Shown here in pieces: positions 41,330 to 50,300 of a DNA stretch of 64,000 bases. The stretch's first letter is position 1. Each line of letters starts with the position of its first letter. This stretch comes from Rhodoferax sp. (GTDB lineage Bacteria > Pseudomonadota > Gammaproteobacteria > Burkholderiales > Burkholderiaceae_C): the NCBI GenBank assembly GCA_031291295.1, contig JARLJI010000050.1:48709-112708 (forward strand). Reading direction: 5' to 3'. The translations under genes were made by a program, and so were the position numbers. Below the pieces are notes generated by a model. That model worked only from the letters and a program-made list of their open reading frames with translations, did no database searches and had not been told where the DNA came from.

Positions 41330-41407
41330 GGCCCCCACGCTTGTCACTTCGTGTACTACGCTGCCCCCCGAGGGGGCTGGCCTTGCTTGGGACGGCCTGG
41401 CGCGGCG
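41330..41407. repeat. GC-rich repeat, copy 3 (gspE-gspF junction)
   Basis: GGCCCCCACGCTTGTCAC start, CCCCCC-GAG-GGGG core, GACGGCCTGGCGCGGCGG end. Several base changes from copies 1 and 2. Confidence 0.8.
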
Positions 41408-41448
41408 GCCGATGCCCCCCTCACTCGTCACTGCGTAACGGGACCTCC

Positions 41449-42681
41449 ATGCCTGCTTATTCATTCGAAGCACTGGACGCCCAAGGGCAGATCCGCAGGG
41501 GCGTGATGGAGGCCGACACGGCGCGCTCGGCGCGCGGCCTCTTGCGCGTGCAGTCGCTGGTGCCCTTGTCCGTGGAGCCGCTCGGCAGTGGCTCGGCGGC
41601 CGGTGCGGGCCGCCTGGGGCTCAGCACCACGCTGTTCACGCCGCGCGTCTTCAATGCCACCGGGCTGGCCATCTGGACGCGCCAGGTCGCCGGGCTGGTG
41701 TCGTCCGGCCTGCCGCTGGAGCGGGCCTTGACCGCGCTCACCGACGAGGCCGACAACGAGGCCCAGCGCAACCTGGTGGCCTCGCTGCGCGCCGAGGTCA
41801 ACGCCGGCGCCCCGTTTGCCAGGGCGCTGGCGCAGCACCCGCGCGAGTTCTCGCCGATCTACACCGCCGTGATCGGCGCCGGCGAGCAGACCGGCCACCT
41901 CGGCCTGGTGCTGGAGCGGCTGGCCGACGATCTGGAAGAACAGCAAGCGCTCACCGCCAAGCTGATCGGCGCGGCCCTGTATCCGGCCATCGTGACGCTG
42001 GTGGCGATCGTGATCGTGATGTTCCTGGTGGGCTATGTGGTGCCGCAGGTGGCGAATGTGTTTGCCGGCTCCAAGCGCGCGCTGCCGTTCCTCACGGTGG
42101 CCATGCTGGCCATCAGCGATTTTGTCAGGCACTACGGCTGGGTCATGTTGATTGCTCTTGTTTTGATAGCTATTGGCGCCCGTGTGGCCTTGAGAAACGA
42201 GGCATTTCGTGAAAAATTCGATGCCGCGTGGCTCAACCTGCCGCTGCTCGGCAAACTCGCGCGCGGCTACAACGCGGCGCGCTTCACCAGCACCTTGGCC
42301 ATGCTCGCCGCGGCCGGCGTGCCCATCCTCAAGGCGCTGCAGGCCGCCGCCGAAACCCTGAACAACCGCGCCATGCGCGCCGATGCGCTCGACGCGCTGG
42401 TGCTGGTGCGCGAGGGCGCACCGCTGGCCTCCGCGATCGGCCAGAAAAAACGCTTCCCGGGCCTGGTCAGCATGTTCGCGCGGCTCGGCGAGCAGACCGG
42501 CCAGCTGCCCTTGATGCTGCAGCGCGCCGCCAGCCAGCTCGGCGCCGAAGTGCAGCGCCGCGCGATGCAGCTGGCGACCATCCTGGAGCCGCTGCTGATC
42601 GTGGCGATGGGGCTGGTGGTGATGCTGATCGTGCTGGCGGTGATGCTGCCCATCATCCAGCTCAACCAGTTGGTGAAATAA
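41449..42681 (+). CDS. gspF: Type II secretion inner-membrane protein GspF
   Basis: 410 residues. MPAYSFEALDAQGQIRRG is the standard start, at the ATG 41449 behind GGGACC; the long frame upstream runs through the repeat. Two homologous helical domains (FTRQVA-type IWTRQVAGLVSSGLPLERAL and FTSTLAMLAAAGVPILKAL) and three membrane helices. A dispersed-repeat-like stretch at about 42153-42190 encodes part of the second membrane segment. Confidence 0.95.
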   Translation: MPAYSFEALDAQGQIRRGVMEADTARSARGLLRVQSLVPLSVEPLGSGSAAGAGRLGLSTTLFTPRVFNATGLAIWTRQVAGLVSSGLPLERALTALTDEADNEAQRNLVASLRAEVNAGAPFARALAQHPREFSPIYTAVIGAGEQTGHLGLVLERLADDLEEQQALTAKLIGAALYPAIVTLVAIVIVMFLVGYVVPQVANVFAGSKRALPFLTVAMLAISDFVRHYGWVMLIALVLIAIGARVALRNEAFREKFDAAWLNLPLLGKLARGYNAARFTSTLAMLAAAGVPILKALQAAAETLNNRAMRADALDALVLVREGAPLASAIGQKKRFPGLVSMFARLGEQTGQLPLMLQRAASQLGAEVQRRAMQLATILEPLLIVAMGLVVMLIVLAVMLPIIQLNQLVK

Positions 42682-43617
42682 ATGGCCGCCTCGCTTGACG
42701 GTCAACTGGTGGTGGCGATTTCATCGCGCGCGCTGTTCGATTTCGAGCAGGAAAACGAACTCTTCGAGCAGGGCGACGACCGCGCCTACATGAAGCTGCA
42801 GCTCGAACGGCTGGAGCAGCCGGCCCGCCCCGGCGTGGCGTTTTCGCTGGTGAAAAAGCTACTGGCGTTCAACGATGCGCCGGGCGTGGGGAGCAGCCCG
42901 CCCCAGCAGCGTGTCGAGGTCGTGATCCTCTCGCGCAACGACCCGGTCTCGGGCATGCGGGTGTTCCGCTCGGCGCAGCACTACGGCCTGCCGATCCAGC
43001 GCGGCAGCTTCACGCGCGGCCAGCCGCCGTGGCGCTACCTGAAACCGCTGCACGCGAACCTGTTTTTGTCGACGCATCTGAGCGATGTGCGCGCCGCGCT
43101 GGACGCCGGCGTGCCGGCCGCGCAGGTATACCCGCTGTCGATGCACGCGGGCGATGCCTATCCGCATGAAGTGCGCATTGCCTTTGACGGCGACGCGGTG
43201 CTGTTCTCCGACGAGGCCGAGCGCGTGTTCCAGGCACAGGGGCTGTCGGCGTTCCAGCAGCACGAGAAGGACAAGGCTGCGCTGCCGCTGTCGGCCGGCC
43301 CGTTCAAGCCGCTGCTGGCCGCGCTGCAGCGGCTGCAGCAGGAGGGCACGCCCACCATGCGCATTCGCACGGCGCTGGTCACCGCGCGCAGTGCGCCCGC
43401 GCACGAACGCGCCATCCGCACGCTGATGGACTGGAACATCGAGATCGACGAGGCCATGTTTCTTGGCGGGTTGCCGAAAGGAGAATTTTTGCGCGAATTT
43501 GAACCAGACTTCTTTTTTGATGATCAGACCGGCCACGTCAACGCCGCCGCGCAGCACGTGCCCGCCGGGCATGTGGTCAGCGGAGTGGCGAACCAGATCA
43601 AGGGTCCCGCCACATGA
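42682..43617 (+). CDS. Cytosolic 5'-nucleotidase (NT5C1 type)
   Basis: 311 residues. Matches the 5'-nucleotidase family of eukaryotic NT5C1 and many proteobacteria: VVAISSRALFDFEQEN with the first acidic residues, VVILSRNDPVSGMRVFRS, RGSFTRGQPPWRYL, LFLSTHLSDV, IAFDGDAVLFSDEAE and LFLGGLPKG-like FLGGLPKGEFL with FFDDQ. It likely dephosphorylates nucleoside monophosphates. It starts immediately after the gspF stop and overlaps the next gene by four bases, so may ride on the gsp transcript, though no secretion role is expected. Confidence 0.85.
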   Translation: MAASLDGQLVVAISSRALFDFEQENELFEQGDDRAYMKLQLERLEQPARPGVAFSLVKKLLAFNDAPGVGSSPPQQRVEVVILSRNDPVSGMRVFRSAQHYGLPIQRGSFTRGQPPWRYLKPLHANLFLSTHLSDVRAALDAGVPAAQVYPLSMHAGDAYPHEVRIAFDGDAVLFSDEAERVFQAQGLSAFQQHEKDKAALPLSAGPFKPLLAALQRLQQEGTPTMRIRTALVTARSAPAHERAIRTLMDWNIEIDEAMFLGGLPKGEFLREFEPDFFFDDQTGHVNAAAQHVPAGHVVSGVANQIKGPAT

Positions 43618-45386
43618 GCCTGTCCACCAAAATCGCCGACTTCAAGGTCTTTACACGCAAGGTCTGGGCGCTGTCGCTGCCCTATTTCCAGTCGGAAGAA
43701 AAGTGGAAGGCGCGCGGCCTGCTGGCGGCCATCGTGGCCCTGAACCTGGCGGCCGTGTACATGCTGGTGCTGCTCAACGACTGGAACCGGCTGTTCTACG
43801 ACGCGCTGCAGAACAAGAACGAGCCCGTGTTCTGGACCCAGCTCGCGCGCTTCACCTACCTCGCGTTCGCCTTCATCCTCATCGCGGTTTACCGGTTCTA
43901 CCTGACCCAGCTGCTGGAGCTGCGCTGGCGCGCCTGGATGACGGGCCACTACCTGCAGCGCTGGCTGGCCCATCACGCGTTCTACCAGCTAGAGCTGGCG
44001 CGCTTTACCGGCGACGCCGGGGCCACGCCCGACAACCCCGACCAGCGCATCCAGGAAGACTTGAACCTGTTCACCAGCTACACCATCTCATTGACGATGG
44101 GGCTGCTCAATGCGGTGGTTACGCTGGCCAGCTTCGTCGGCATCCTGTGGAGCCTGTCGGGCGGCTTTGCGTTCAAATTTGACGGCAGCAGCTACAACAT
44201 TCCCGGCTTCATGGTCTGGATGGCGGTGCTGTACTGCGTGGCGGGCAGCGTCGCGACCCACTACATCGGGCGGCCGCAGATCCGGCTCAACTTCCTGCAG
44301 CAGCGCTATGAGGCCGATTTCCGGCACCACATGGTGCGGGTGCGCGAGTACAGCGAATCGATCGCGCTGGACAAGGGCGAGGCCGTGGAGCGCGCGCAAC
44401 TCGACGGCCGCTTTTCCAGCGTGCTGTCCAATTTTCTCAAGCTGCTCAAGGCGCAGAAAAACCTGGTTTGGTTCACCAATTTTTTTGGCCAGGCGGCCGT
44501 GGTGTTTCCGTTCATCGTGGCGGCGCCGCGCTTTTTCAGCGGCGCCATCCAGCTCGGCGAGCTGATGCAGATCGCCTCCGCGTTTGGGCGCGTGCAGGAT
44601 TCACTGGGCTGGTTTGTGGACAACTACAGCAGTCTGGCCGCCTGGCGCGCCACGGCCGACCGACTGACCAGTTTTGAAGAGAGTATGGCAGCGCAAGCCC
44701 AGACCCAGTCTGCACTGGAGGCTACGAATTCAGTAGCACCCGACACGCTGGCCACGCACGGCCTGACGCTGGCGCTGCCCGGCGGCACGGTGTTGCTCTC
44801 GGACGTTACACTGCACGCGCGCGCCGGCGACAGTGTGCTGATCAAGGGCCCGTCGGGCAGCGGCAAGTCCACGCTGTTCCGCGCGTTTGCCGGCATCTGG
44901 CCGTTTACCCGCGGCCAAGTGGAACAGCCTGCAGATTCGATGTTCATTCCGCAGCGCCCCTATTTCCCGAATGGCCGGCTGCGCGATGCGCTGGCCTACC
45001 CCGTGCCGGCGGACCAGTACAGCGACGCGGCGCTGCAGCAGGCCCTGAACGATGCCCTGCTGCCGCAACTGGCGACGCAGCTCGATACGCAGGACGCCTG
45101 GAGCCAGAAGCTCTCCGGCGGCGAGCAGCAGCGCCTGGCGATTGCCCGCGTGCTGCTGAAAAAGCCGAAATGGATTTTTGCCGACGAGGCCACCAGCGCG
45201 CTCGACGAGCCGGCCGAGAAACAATTGTATGAAAGGCTGCTGGCCCAGGTACAGCATGCAGGGGGCGCTATTGTTTCAATAGCCCACCGGCCGGCCCTGA
45301 GTGCGCTGCACAACCAGCGCTGGACGCTGGAAAAACAGCCTGAGGGCGCGCCGTCGCTGTACCAGATCAAGGAAAGCGCGAGTTGA
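43614..45386 (+). CDS. ABC transporter with fused membrane and ATPase domains (SbmA/YddA-like)
   Basis: 590 residues. The N-terminal ABC_membrane_2-type domain (about 1-330) has six membrane helices and the WRAWMTGHYLQRWL and NPDQRIQEDL motifs shared with SbmA/BacA, YddA and peroxisomal ABCD proteins. The ATPase domain has Walker A GPSGSGKSTLF, signature LSGGEQQRLAIARVLL and Walker B WIFADEATSALD. Function may be uptake or export of peptides, cobalamin or acyl compounds. Two dispersed-repeat palindromes (44721-44737 and 45267-45283) lie in frame, the first in the linker between the domains. Confidence 0.85.
   Translation: MSLSTKIADFKVFTRKVWALSLPYFQSEEKWKARGLLAAIVALNLAAVYMLVLLNDWNRLFYDALQNKNEPVFWTQLARFTYLAFAFILIAVYRFYLTQLLELRWRAWMTGHYLQRWLAHHAFYQLELARFTGDAGATPDNPDQRIQEDLNLFTSYTISLTMGLLNAVVTLASFVGILWSLSGGFAFKFDGSSYNIPGFMVWMAVLYCVAGSVATHYIGRPQIRLNFLQQRYEADFRHHMVRVREYSESIALDKGEAVERAQLDGRFSSVLSNFLKLLKAQKNLVWFTNFFGQAAVVFPFIVAAPRFFSGAIQLGELMQIASAFGRVQDSLGWFVDNYSSLAAWRATADRLTSFEESMAAQAQTQSALEATNSVAPDTLATHGLTLALPGGTVLLSDVTLHARAGDSVLIKGPSGSGKSTLFRAFAGIWPFTRGQVEQPADSMFIPQRPYFPNGRLRDALAYPVPADQYSDAALQQALNDALLPQLATQLDTQDAWSQKLSGGEQQRLAIARVLLKKPKWIFADEATSALDEPAEKQLYERLLAQVQHAGGAIVSIAHRPALSALHNQRWTLEKQPEGAPSLYQIKESAS
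44721..44737. repeat. Dispersed element palindrome in the ABC gene linker
   Basis: GCTAC-gaattca-GTAGC, perfect arms, preceded by GCGCAAGCC as in other copies. Confidence 0.5.
45267..45283. repeat. Dispersed element palindrome near the end of the ABC gene
   Basis: GCTATT-gtttc-AATAGC, perfect six-base arms, translated as part of GAIVSIAHRPA. Confidence 0.5.
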
Positions 45387-45603
45387 CCGCAGGACGCCGA
45401 CCGGCGCTTTGCCGGCGCGACGGCGCAGCTCGGGCTTGATGCAGGCATAGCCCTGCTGCACCGCCCCAGGCGCTGGACGACGCCGACACAAAGACCCTGG
45501 CGGGATGGCTGGCTTCGGGTGCGGGAAAATAGCGACAGGGAATTTACCGTTCCACATCTCGAAGCATTTATTTAGCATCAACCCAACCCTGAGGAATTCA
45601 TAC

Positions 45604-46059
45604 ATGCAAACTCGTCGCGAGACTCTCCACCGAAGCGCCGTCGTGGCGGGCCTGCTGGCCGCGACCGGCCTGTTCCCGCAATTCGTATGGGCTTACGACA
45701 AGGCCGCCTTCGATGCGAAAAGCGTCCCGGACGTCCTGAAAGCCCTCGGTGCCGGCGCACCGGTTGCCAGCAAAGATGTGGTGATCGAAGGCCCGGACAT
45801 CGCCGAAAACGGCGCCGTGGTGCCGGTGGGCGCCTCCACGACGCTCGCAGGCGCCAAGCAGATCCTGATCCTGGTCGAAAAGAACCCCTCGACTCTGGCG
45901 GCCGTGTTCCATGTGAATGACAGCATCGAGCCCAACTTCAAGACGCGCGTGAAGATGGGCCAGACCTCCGATGTTTACGTGGTGGCCGTCATGACCGATG
46001 GCCGGGCCCTATTCGCCAAAAAGGAAATCAAGGTCACGCTCGGTGGCTGCGGCGGCTGA
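45604..46059 (+). CDS. soxY: Sulfur-oxidation carrier protein SoxY
   Basis: 151-residue periplasmic carrier that binds sulfur intermediates on the Cys of its C-terminal GGCGG, seen here as the last five residues. A twin-arginine signal (TRRETLH, then a hydrophobic run) occupies 1-30. The ATG at 45604 follows GAGGA; an upstream frame to 45505 has no signal. First gene of soxYZAXB. Confidence 0.96.
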   Translation: MQTRRETLHRSAVVAGLLAATGLFPQFVWAYDKAAFDAKSVPDVLKALGAGAPVASKDVVIEGPDIAENGAVVPVGASTTLAGAKQILILVEKNPSTLAAVFHVNDSIEPNFKTRVKMGQTSDVYVVAVMTDGRALFAKKEIKVTLGGCGG

Positions 46060-46110
46060 GCCCGGCGTGCGTTTATTTCATTGTTTGAAACCAGATTGAG
46101 GAGTTGAAAA

Positions 46111-46422
46111 ATGGGAGATCCGATGCGCATTCGCGCTCAAGTTTCTGGCACCAATGCTGTTGTCCGTGTGCTGATGGCGCACGAAATGGAGTCGGGCCAG
46201 CGCAAGGATTCCGCCGGCAAAATCATCCCGGCCTGGCACATTCAGGACGTGACCGCCACGCTCAATGGCAAGACCGTGATGACGGCCGAATGGGGACCGG
46301 CCGTCTCGAAGAATCCGTTTCTGCAGTTCACCGTGAAGGGCGCCAAGGCGGGCGACAAGATCGGCATCAGCTGGAAGGACACCAGGGGCGACAGCCGGAC
46401 CGACGAGGCCACGGTTTCCTGA
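46111..46422 (+). CDS. soxZ: Sulfur-oxidation protein SoxZ
   Basis: 103-residue partner of SoxY. Starts MGDPMRIRAQ and shows VLMAHEMESGQRKD, IPAWHIQ and WGPAVSKNPF, all typical. No signal peptide, so it is co-exported with SoxY. Confidence 0.96.
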   Translation: MGDPMRIRAQVSGTNAVVRVLMAHEMESGQRKDSAGKIIPAWHIQDVTATLNGKTVMTAEWGPAVSKNPFLQFTVKGAKAGDKIGISWKDTRGDSRTDEATVS

Positions 46423-46443
46423 CAACAATAAGGCGAGGTGCCC

Positions 46444-47247
46444 ATGAGGATGACAAAAATACTGGCGATGGCCGCGTTGGCCGGCCTGGCGGCGAGTGCG
46501 GCCTGGGCGCAAAAAACAACGGAGGAAGGTATTGCCGAATACCGGGCCATGCTGCAGGACGGCAATCCTGCCGAGTTGTTCGAGGCCAAGGGCGAAGATC
46601 TGTGGAAAAAGCCACGCGGCCCCAAGAATGCCTCGCTGGAAAAATGTGACCTGGGCAAGGGTGCAGGGGTCGTCAAGGGGGCGTTCGTGGAGCTGCCGCG
46701 CTATTTTCCCGACACGAAACGGGTCCAGGATCTCGAATCGCGCCTGTTGACGTGCATGGAGGCCCTGCAGGGTTTCAACGCCACCGAGATTGCCAACACG
46801 CCCTTTGGCAAGGGCGAGCAGGCGAATCTGGAGGGTCTGGTCGCCTGGATCTCTTCCGAGTCGCGTGGCATGAAGTTCAATTTGCCGCAATCCCGCACGG
46901 AAGAAAAAACCATGTACGAGGTCGGCAAGCGCCTGTTTTTTGCGCGCGCCGGCACTCATGACTTTGCCTGCGCGTCCTGCCATGGCACCGACAACAAGCG
47001 CATTCGCCTGCAGGACCTGCCGAATCTGACGAAGCCCTCTGGTGCTGCCAGTGGCTTCGGCTCGTGGCCCGCCTATCGCGTGTCGTCGGGTGAACTGTGG
47101 GGCATGCAGCGGCGCCTGAACGATTGCTATCGCCAGCAGCGCTTTCCCTACCCCCGTTTTGGCAGCGATGCCACGATCGCCCTGGCCGTGTACATGGGTG
47201 TGACCGGCAAAGGGGGTGAATCCGTTGCCCCTGCCATCAAGCGTTAA
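46444..47247 (+). CDS. soxA: SoxA, cytochrome c subunit of the SoxAX thiosulfate-binding enzyme
   Basis: 267 residues. Signal peptide 1-23. Only one heme site is seen, CASCH at 176-180; its Cys axial ligand is Cys228 in LNDCYRQ. The N-terminal half keeps two cysteines (68 and 104), presumably a disulfide, but no CxxCH, so this is the monoheme type. SoxAX joins thiosulfate to SoxY. The ATG at 46444 is behind AGGCGAGG; GTG at 46438 is an alternative. Confidence 0.93.
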   Translation: MRMTKILAMAALAGLAASAAWAQKTTEEGIAEYRAMLQDGNPAELFEAKGEDLWKKPRGPKNASLEKCDLGKGAGVVKGAFVELPRYFPDTKRVQDLESRLLTCMEALQGFNATEIANTPFGKGEQANLEGLVAWISSESRGMKFNLPQSRTEEKTMYEVGKRLFFARAGTHDFACASCHGTDNKRIRLQDLPNLTKPSGAASGFGSWPAYRVSSGELWGMQRRLNDCYRQQRFPYPRFGSDATIALAVYMGVTGKGGESVAPAIKR

Positions 47248-47259
47248 GGAGGCAGCACT

Positions 47260-47907
47260 ATGAGAAGAGCCATGAAATTCCTGCTGCCCGCCGCAGCCTT
47301 CCTGCTGGCGGGCTGCGCGAGCGCGCCTGCGGCCCCGGACTACGACCAGTTGACGGTGGCCATCATGAAGGCGTCGTTCCGCGATCAAGGCATCGCCAGG
47401 ACGGACCGGCTGGTGCAGGACGACACCAATCGCGCATGCAGCGCCGCGGATGTGGCGGGCCGGCCGCTGGACGAGGCCACCGCCAGGGCGCTGGAGGCGG
47501 CGAATCTCAAGACCGTCAAGATGCCGCTTGATGGCAAGTTTCTGGGCGACTGGAAGGAGGGCGAAAAAATTGCGCAGGATGGGCGCGGCATGACCTGGAA
47601 CGACAAGGCCGGCGCACCCAATGGCGGCAACTGCTACAACTGCCACCAGATCAGCAAGCAGGAGTTGTCGTTCGGCACCATCGGCCCGAGCCTGTACCAC
47701 TATGGCAAAACGCGCGGCGTGACCGATCCGGACAGTTCCGCGGCGAAGGCCGTCGTCGAATACACCTGGCGCAAGATCTGGAATGCCAAGAGCTACAACG
47801 CCTGCTCGGACATGCCCCGCTTTGGCCACGCCGGCATCCTGAATGAAAAACAGATCCAGGACGTCATGGCCTTGCTGCTGGACCCCAAGTCACCGGTCAA
47901 CCAGTAA
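47260..47907 (+). CDS. soxX: SoxX, cytochrome c subunit of SoxAX
   Basis: 215 residues. Lipoprotein-like signal with LLAGC at residue 19. Heme site CYNCH (125-129); the distal Met is probably in SDMPRFGHAG. Long form with ~100 residues before the heme motif. AAGGAGG precedes the ATG. Confidence 0.92.
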   Translation: MRRAMKFLLPAAAFLLAGCASAPAAPDYDQLTVAIMKASFRDQGIARTDRLVQDDTNRACSAADVAGRPLDEATARALEAANLKTVKMPLDGKFLGDWKEGEKIAQDGRGMTWNDKAGAPNGGNCYNCHQISKQELSFGTIGPSLYHYGKTRGVTDPDSSAAKAVVEYTWRKIWNAKSYNACSDMPRFGHAGILNEKQIQDVMALLLDPKSPVNQ

Positions 47908-47930
47908 CCGACGGGTCTGTCCTCTTTCAG

Positions 47931-47959
47931 ACCCGGGTGAGCCCGGGTTTTCTTTTTTT
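47931..47959 (+). terminator. Terminator-like hairpin between soxX and soxB
   Basis: ACCCGGG/CCCGGGT stem with a four-base loop and TTTTC plus seven T. It may reduce read-through into soxB, 24 bases downstream. Confidence 0.75.
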
Positions 47960-47983
47960 ACTGGTCTCAATGGCTGTTAATTT

Positions 47984-49732
47984 ATGAATTTGACTACGCG
48001 CGAGTTTTTGCAGGTCCTGGGGGCGGGCACCATGGCAGGCATGGGTCTGGGCGCCTACGCCGAAACCGACATTGCCACGGCTGCCGGTGGGTTGTATGAC
48101 ATTCCCCGATTTGGCAGCGTCTCGTTTTTGCACATGACGGATTGCCATGCGCAGCTCAAACCCACTTACTTTCGCGAACCCAACGTCAACCTGGGCGTTG
48201 GCGGCATGAAGGGCAAACTGCCCCACCTGGTGGGCGAGCACTTGCTGAAGTTCGCCAACATTCGCCCCGGCAGCGCGCAGGCCCATGCCCTCACGTATCT
48301 GGACTACGAAAAGGCCGCCAGGCGCTATGGCAAGGTCGGCGGCTTCGCGCACCTGGCCACACTGGTCAAGCGTTTGAAAGCCAGTCGCCCCGGTGCGCTG
48401 CTGCTTGACGGCGGTGACACCTGGCAGGGCTCGGCCACGTCGCTGTGGACCAACGGTCAGGACATGGTGGATGCCAGCAAGCTGCTGGGCGTCGACCTGA
48501 TGACCGGGCACTGGGAGTTCACCTACGGCATGGACCGCGTGAAGGAAATCATCGACAAGGACTTTGCGGGCCAGATCGATTTTGTGGCGCAGAACGTCAA
48601 GACCAACGACTTTGGCGACCCGGTCTTCAAGCCCTATGTGATGCGCGAGATCAACGGCGTGCCTTGCGCCATTGTGGGCCAGGCCTTTCCGTACACCCCC
48701 ATTGCGAATCCGCGCTATATGGTGGCGGACTGGACTTTCGGCATCCAGGACGACAACCTGCAAAAGGTCGTGGACGAGGCGCGCGGCAAGGGCGCACAGG
48801 TCGTGGTGCTTCTGTCCCACAACGGCATGGATGTGGACTTGAAAATGGCCGGCCGCGTGACGGGGATCGACGCCATCCTGGGCGGCCACACGCACGACGG
48901 CATGCCGGTGGCCACCCTGGTGAGCAACCGCGGCGGCAAGACCATCGTCACCAACGCGGGCTCGAACGGCAAGTTTCTGGGCGTGCTCGATTTCGAGGTC
49001 AAGGACAAAAGGGTGACCGACTTCCGCTACAAGCTGCTGCCCGTGTTTGCCAACATGCTGCCTGCCGACAAGGAGATGGACGCGCTGATCACGCGCGTGC
49101 GCGCCCCCTTTGAGGCGCGCCTGGCCGAGCAGTTGGCAGTGACCGAGGGCACCTTGTACCGTCGCGGCAACTTCAACGGCACAGGTGACCAGTTGCTGGT
49201 GGATGCGTTGATGGACGTGCAGGGCGCCGACATGGCTTTTTCGCCGGGGTTCCGCTGGGGCACCAGCCTGTTGCCGGGCCAGGCCATCACGCGCGAGTGG
49301 CTGATGGACATGACGGCCACCACCTACTCCTACGCCACGGTGACCGAAATGACCGGGGACACCCTCAAGACCGTGCTGGAAGACGTGTGCGACAACCTGT
49401 TCAACCCCGACCCTTACTACCAGCAGGGCGGCGATATGGTGCGCGTCGGCGGCCTGCAGTACACCTGCAGCCCGTCAGCCACTATGGGCAAGCGCATCGA
49501 CGACATGCGTCTGCATGGCAAGCCGATCGAAGCCGATAAAAAGTACAAGGTGGCCGGTTGGGCTCCAGTGGCGGAAGAAGCCAAAGCGCAAGGCAACCAA
49601 CAGGTCTGGGATGTGGTGGAGGTTTGGCTCAAGGCCCAGGGCGACAGGGTTGCTGCGCGCAAGCCCAACACGCCAAAATTATTGGGTGCCGCGCCCAACC
49701 CCGGTATCGCCGACTTGCCGGGTTTGACCTGA
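47984..49732 (+). CDS. soxB: Thiosulfohydrolase SoxB
   Basis: 582-residue periplasmic dimanganese enzyme that releases sulfate from SoxY-bound thiosulfate. Metallophosphatase motifs: HMTDCHAQ, DGGDTWQGS, GHWEFTYG (the SoxB variant of GNHE), LLSHNGMD and GGHTHDGMP. C-terminal nucleotidase domain from about 390. The Tat-type leader reads LTTREFLQ, so the usual RR is TR. No soxCD follows or precedes in the window. Convergent with sirB2. Confidence 0.94.
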   Translation: MNLTTREFLQVLGAGTMAGMGLGAYAETDIATAAGGLYDIPRFGSVSFLHMTDCHAQLKPTYFREPNVNLGVGGMKGKLPHLVGEHLLKFANIRPGSAQAHALTYLDYEKAARRYGKVGGFAHLATLVKRLKASRPGALLLDGGDTWQGSATSLWTNGQDMVDASKLLGVDLMTGHWEFTYGMDRVKEIIDKDFAGQIDFVAQNVKTNDFGDPVFKPYVMREINGVPCAIVGQAFPYTPIANPRYMVADWTFGIQDDNLQKVVDEARGKGAQVVVLLSHNGMDVDLKMAGRVTGIDAILGGHTHDGMPVATLVSNRGGKTIVTNAGSNGKFLGVLDFEVKDKRVTDFRYKLLPVFANMLPADKEMDALITRVRAPFEARLAEQLAVTEGTLYRRGNFNGTGDQLLVDALMDVQGADMAFSPGFRWGTSLLPGQAITREWLMDMTATTYSYATVTEMTGDTLKTVLEDVCDNLFNPDPYYQQGGDMVRVGGLQYTCSPSATMGKRIDDMRLHGKPIEADKKYKVAGWAPVAEEAKAQGNQQVWDVVEVWLKAQGDRVAARKPNTPKLLGAAPNPGIADLPGLT

Positions 49733-49740
49733 AACGGCGG

Positions 49741-50121
49741 CTACCGTCCCCACGTGGGCGAGTGCGTGAGCGCCACGCCCACGATGTAGCCGACGCAAAG
49801 TAGCGCCGCCGTGAACGCCGGCAGGCGTTGCCCTTTGGCTGTGTTTCGCCCCAAGGCCGCGCGGCCCAGCAGGATGTACGCCAGTAAGGCCAGTACTTTG
49901 GCCGTGAGCCAACCCTGCACGAACGGATATTGGCCGATGATCCAGCAGAGCCAGAGCGCAGACCCCAGCAGCACCGTGTCCACGACATGCGGGGCCACGC
50001 GCAGCACACGCCAGCTTCGCCATGGAACGTCCTGCCATTGCAGCGCAGCACGCAAGATAAACAGACTGATGCTGAGTACCACGCAGGTAATGTGCAGCGA
50101 CTTGACCGCCTCATAGTTCAT
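49741..50121 (-). CDS. SirB2-like small membrane protein
   Basis: 126 residues with four membrane helices. LKSLH-type AVKSLHITCVVLSISLFILR and WLTAKVLALLAYILLG match the SirB2 family (named for an invasion-gene regulator, true role unclear) as I recall it. The ATG at 50121 is chosen; the TTG at 50130 is weaker. It is divergent from nnrS with a palindrome between them, and SirB2 genes are found next to respiratory and NO genes elsewhere. Confidence 0.75.
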   Translation of the reverse strand: MNYEAVKSLHITCVVLSISLFILRAALQWQDVPWRSWRVLRVAPHVVDTVLLGSALWLCWIIGQYPFVQGWLTAKVLALLAYILLGRAALGRNTAKGQRLPAFTAALLCVGYIVGVALTHSPTWGR

Positions 50122-50241
50122 CCGATTCAACCTTCAAAATCAGGTACGACTCTACAAATTCTTCAGCCGGGCAAGCACGCCGGCAACGATATGGTTAGCA
50201 ACATCGCACGGCAGGTATTGCCTTGAGGCGGGATTCACTAT

Positions 50242-50264
50242 AACATCTATGAAAAATAGATGTT
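50242..50264. promoter_or_regulatory. NsrR-type operator upstream of nnrS
   Basis: 23-base palindrome with half-sites AACATCTATGA and AAATAGATGTT around one central base; the symmetry extends to TATAACATCTAT/ATAGATGTTATA. The 11-1-11 layout with outer AAxAT/ATxTT matches the NsrR consensus. It lies 37 bases before nnrS. Confidence 0.65.
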
Positions 50265-50300
50265 ATAAATGCCGGTTTCCAAATCGGCCCCCCACGCGCA

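Noticed and set aside
45387..45603. Gap before soxY searched for a soxCD or regulator remnant
   Set aside because: No motif of SoxC, SoxD, SoxR or SoxV was seen; only short non-coding-like frames.
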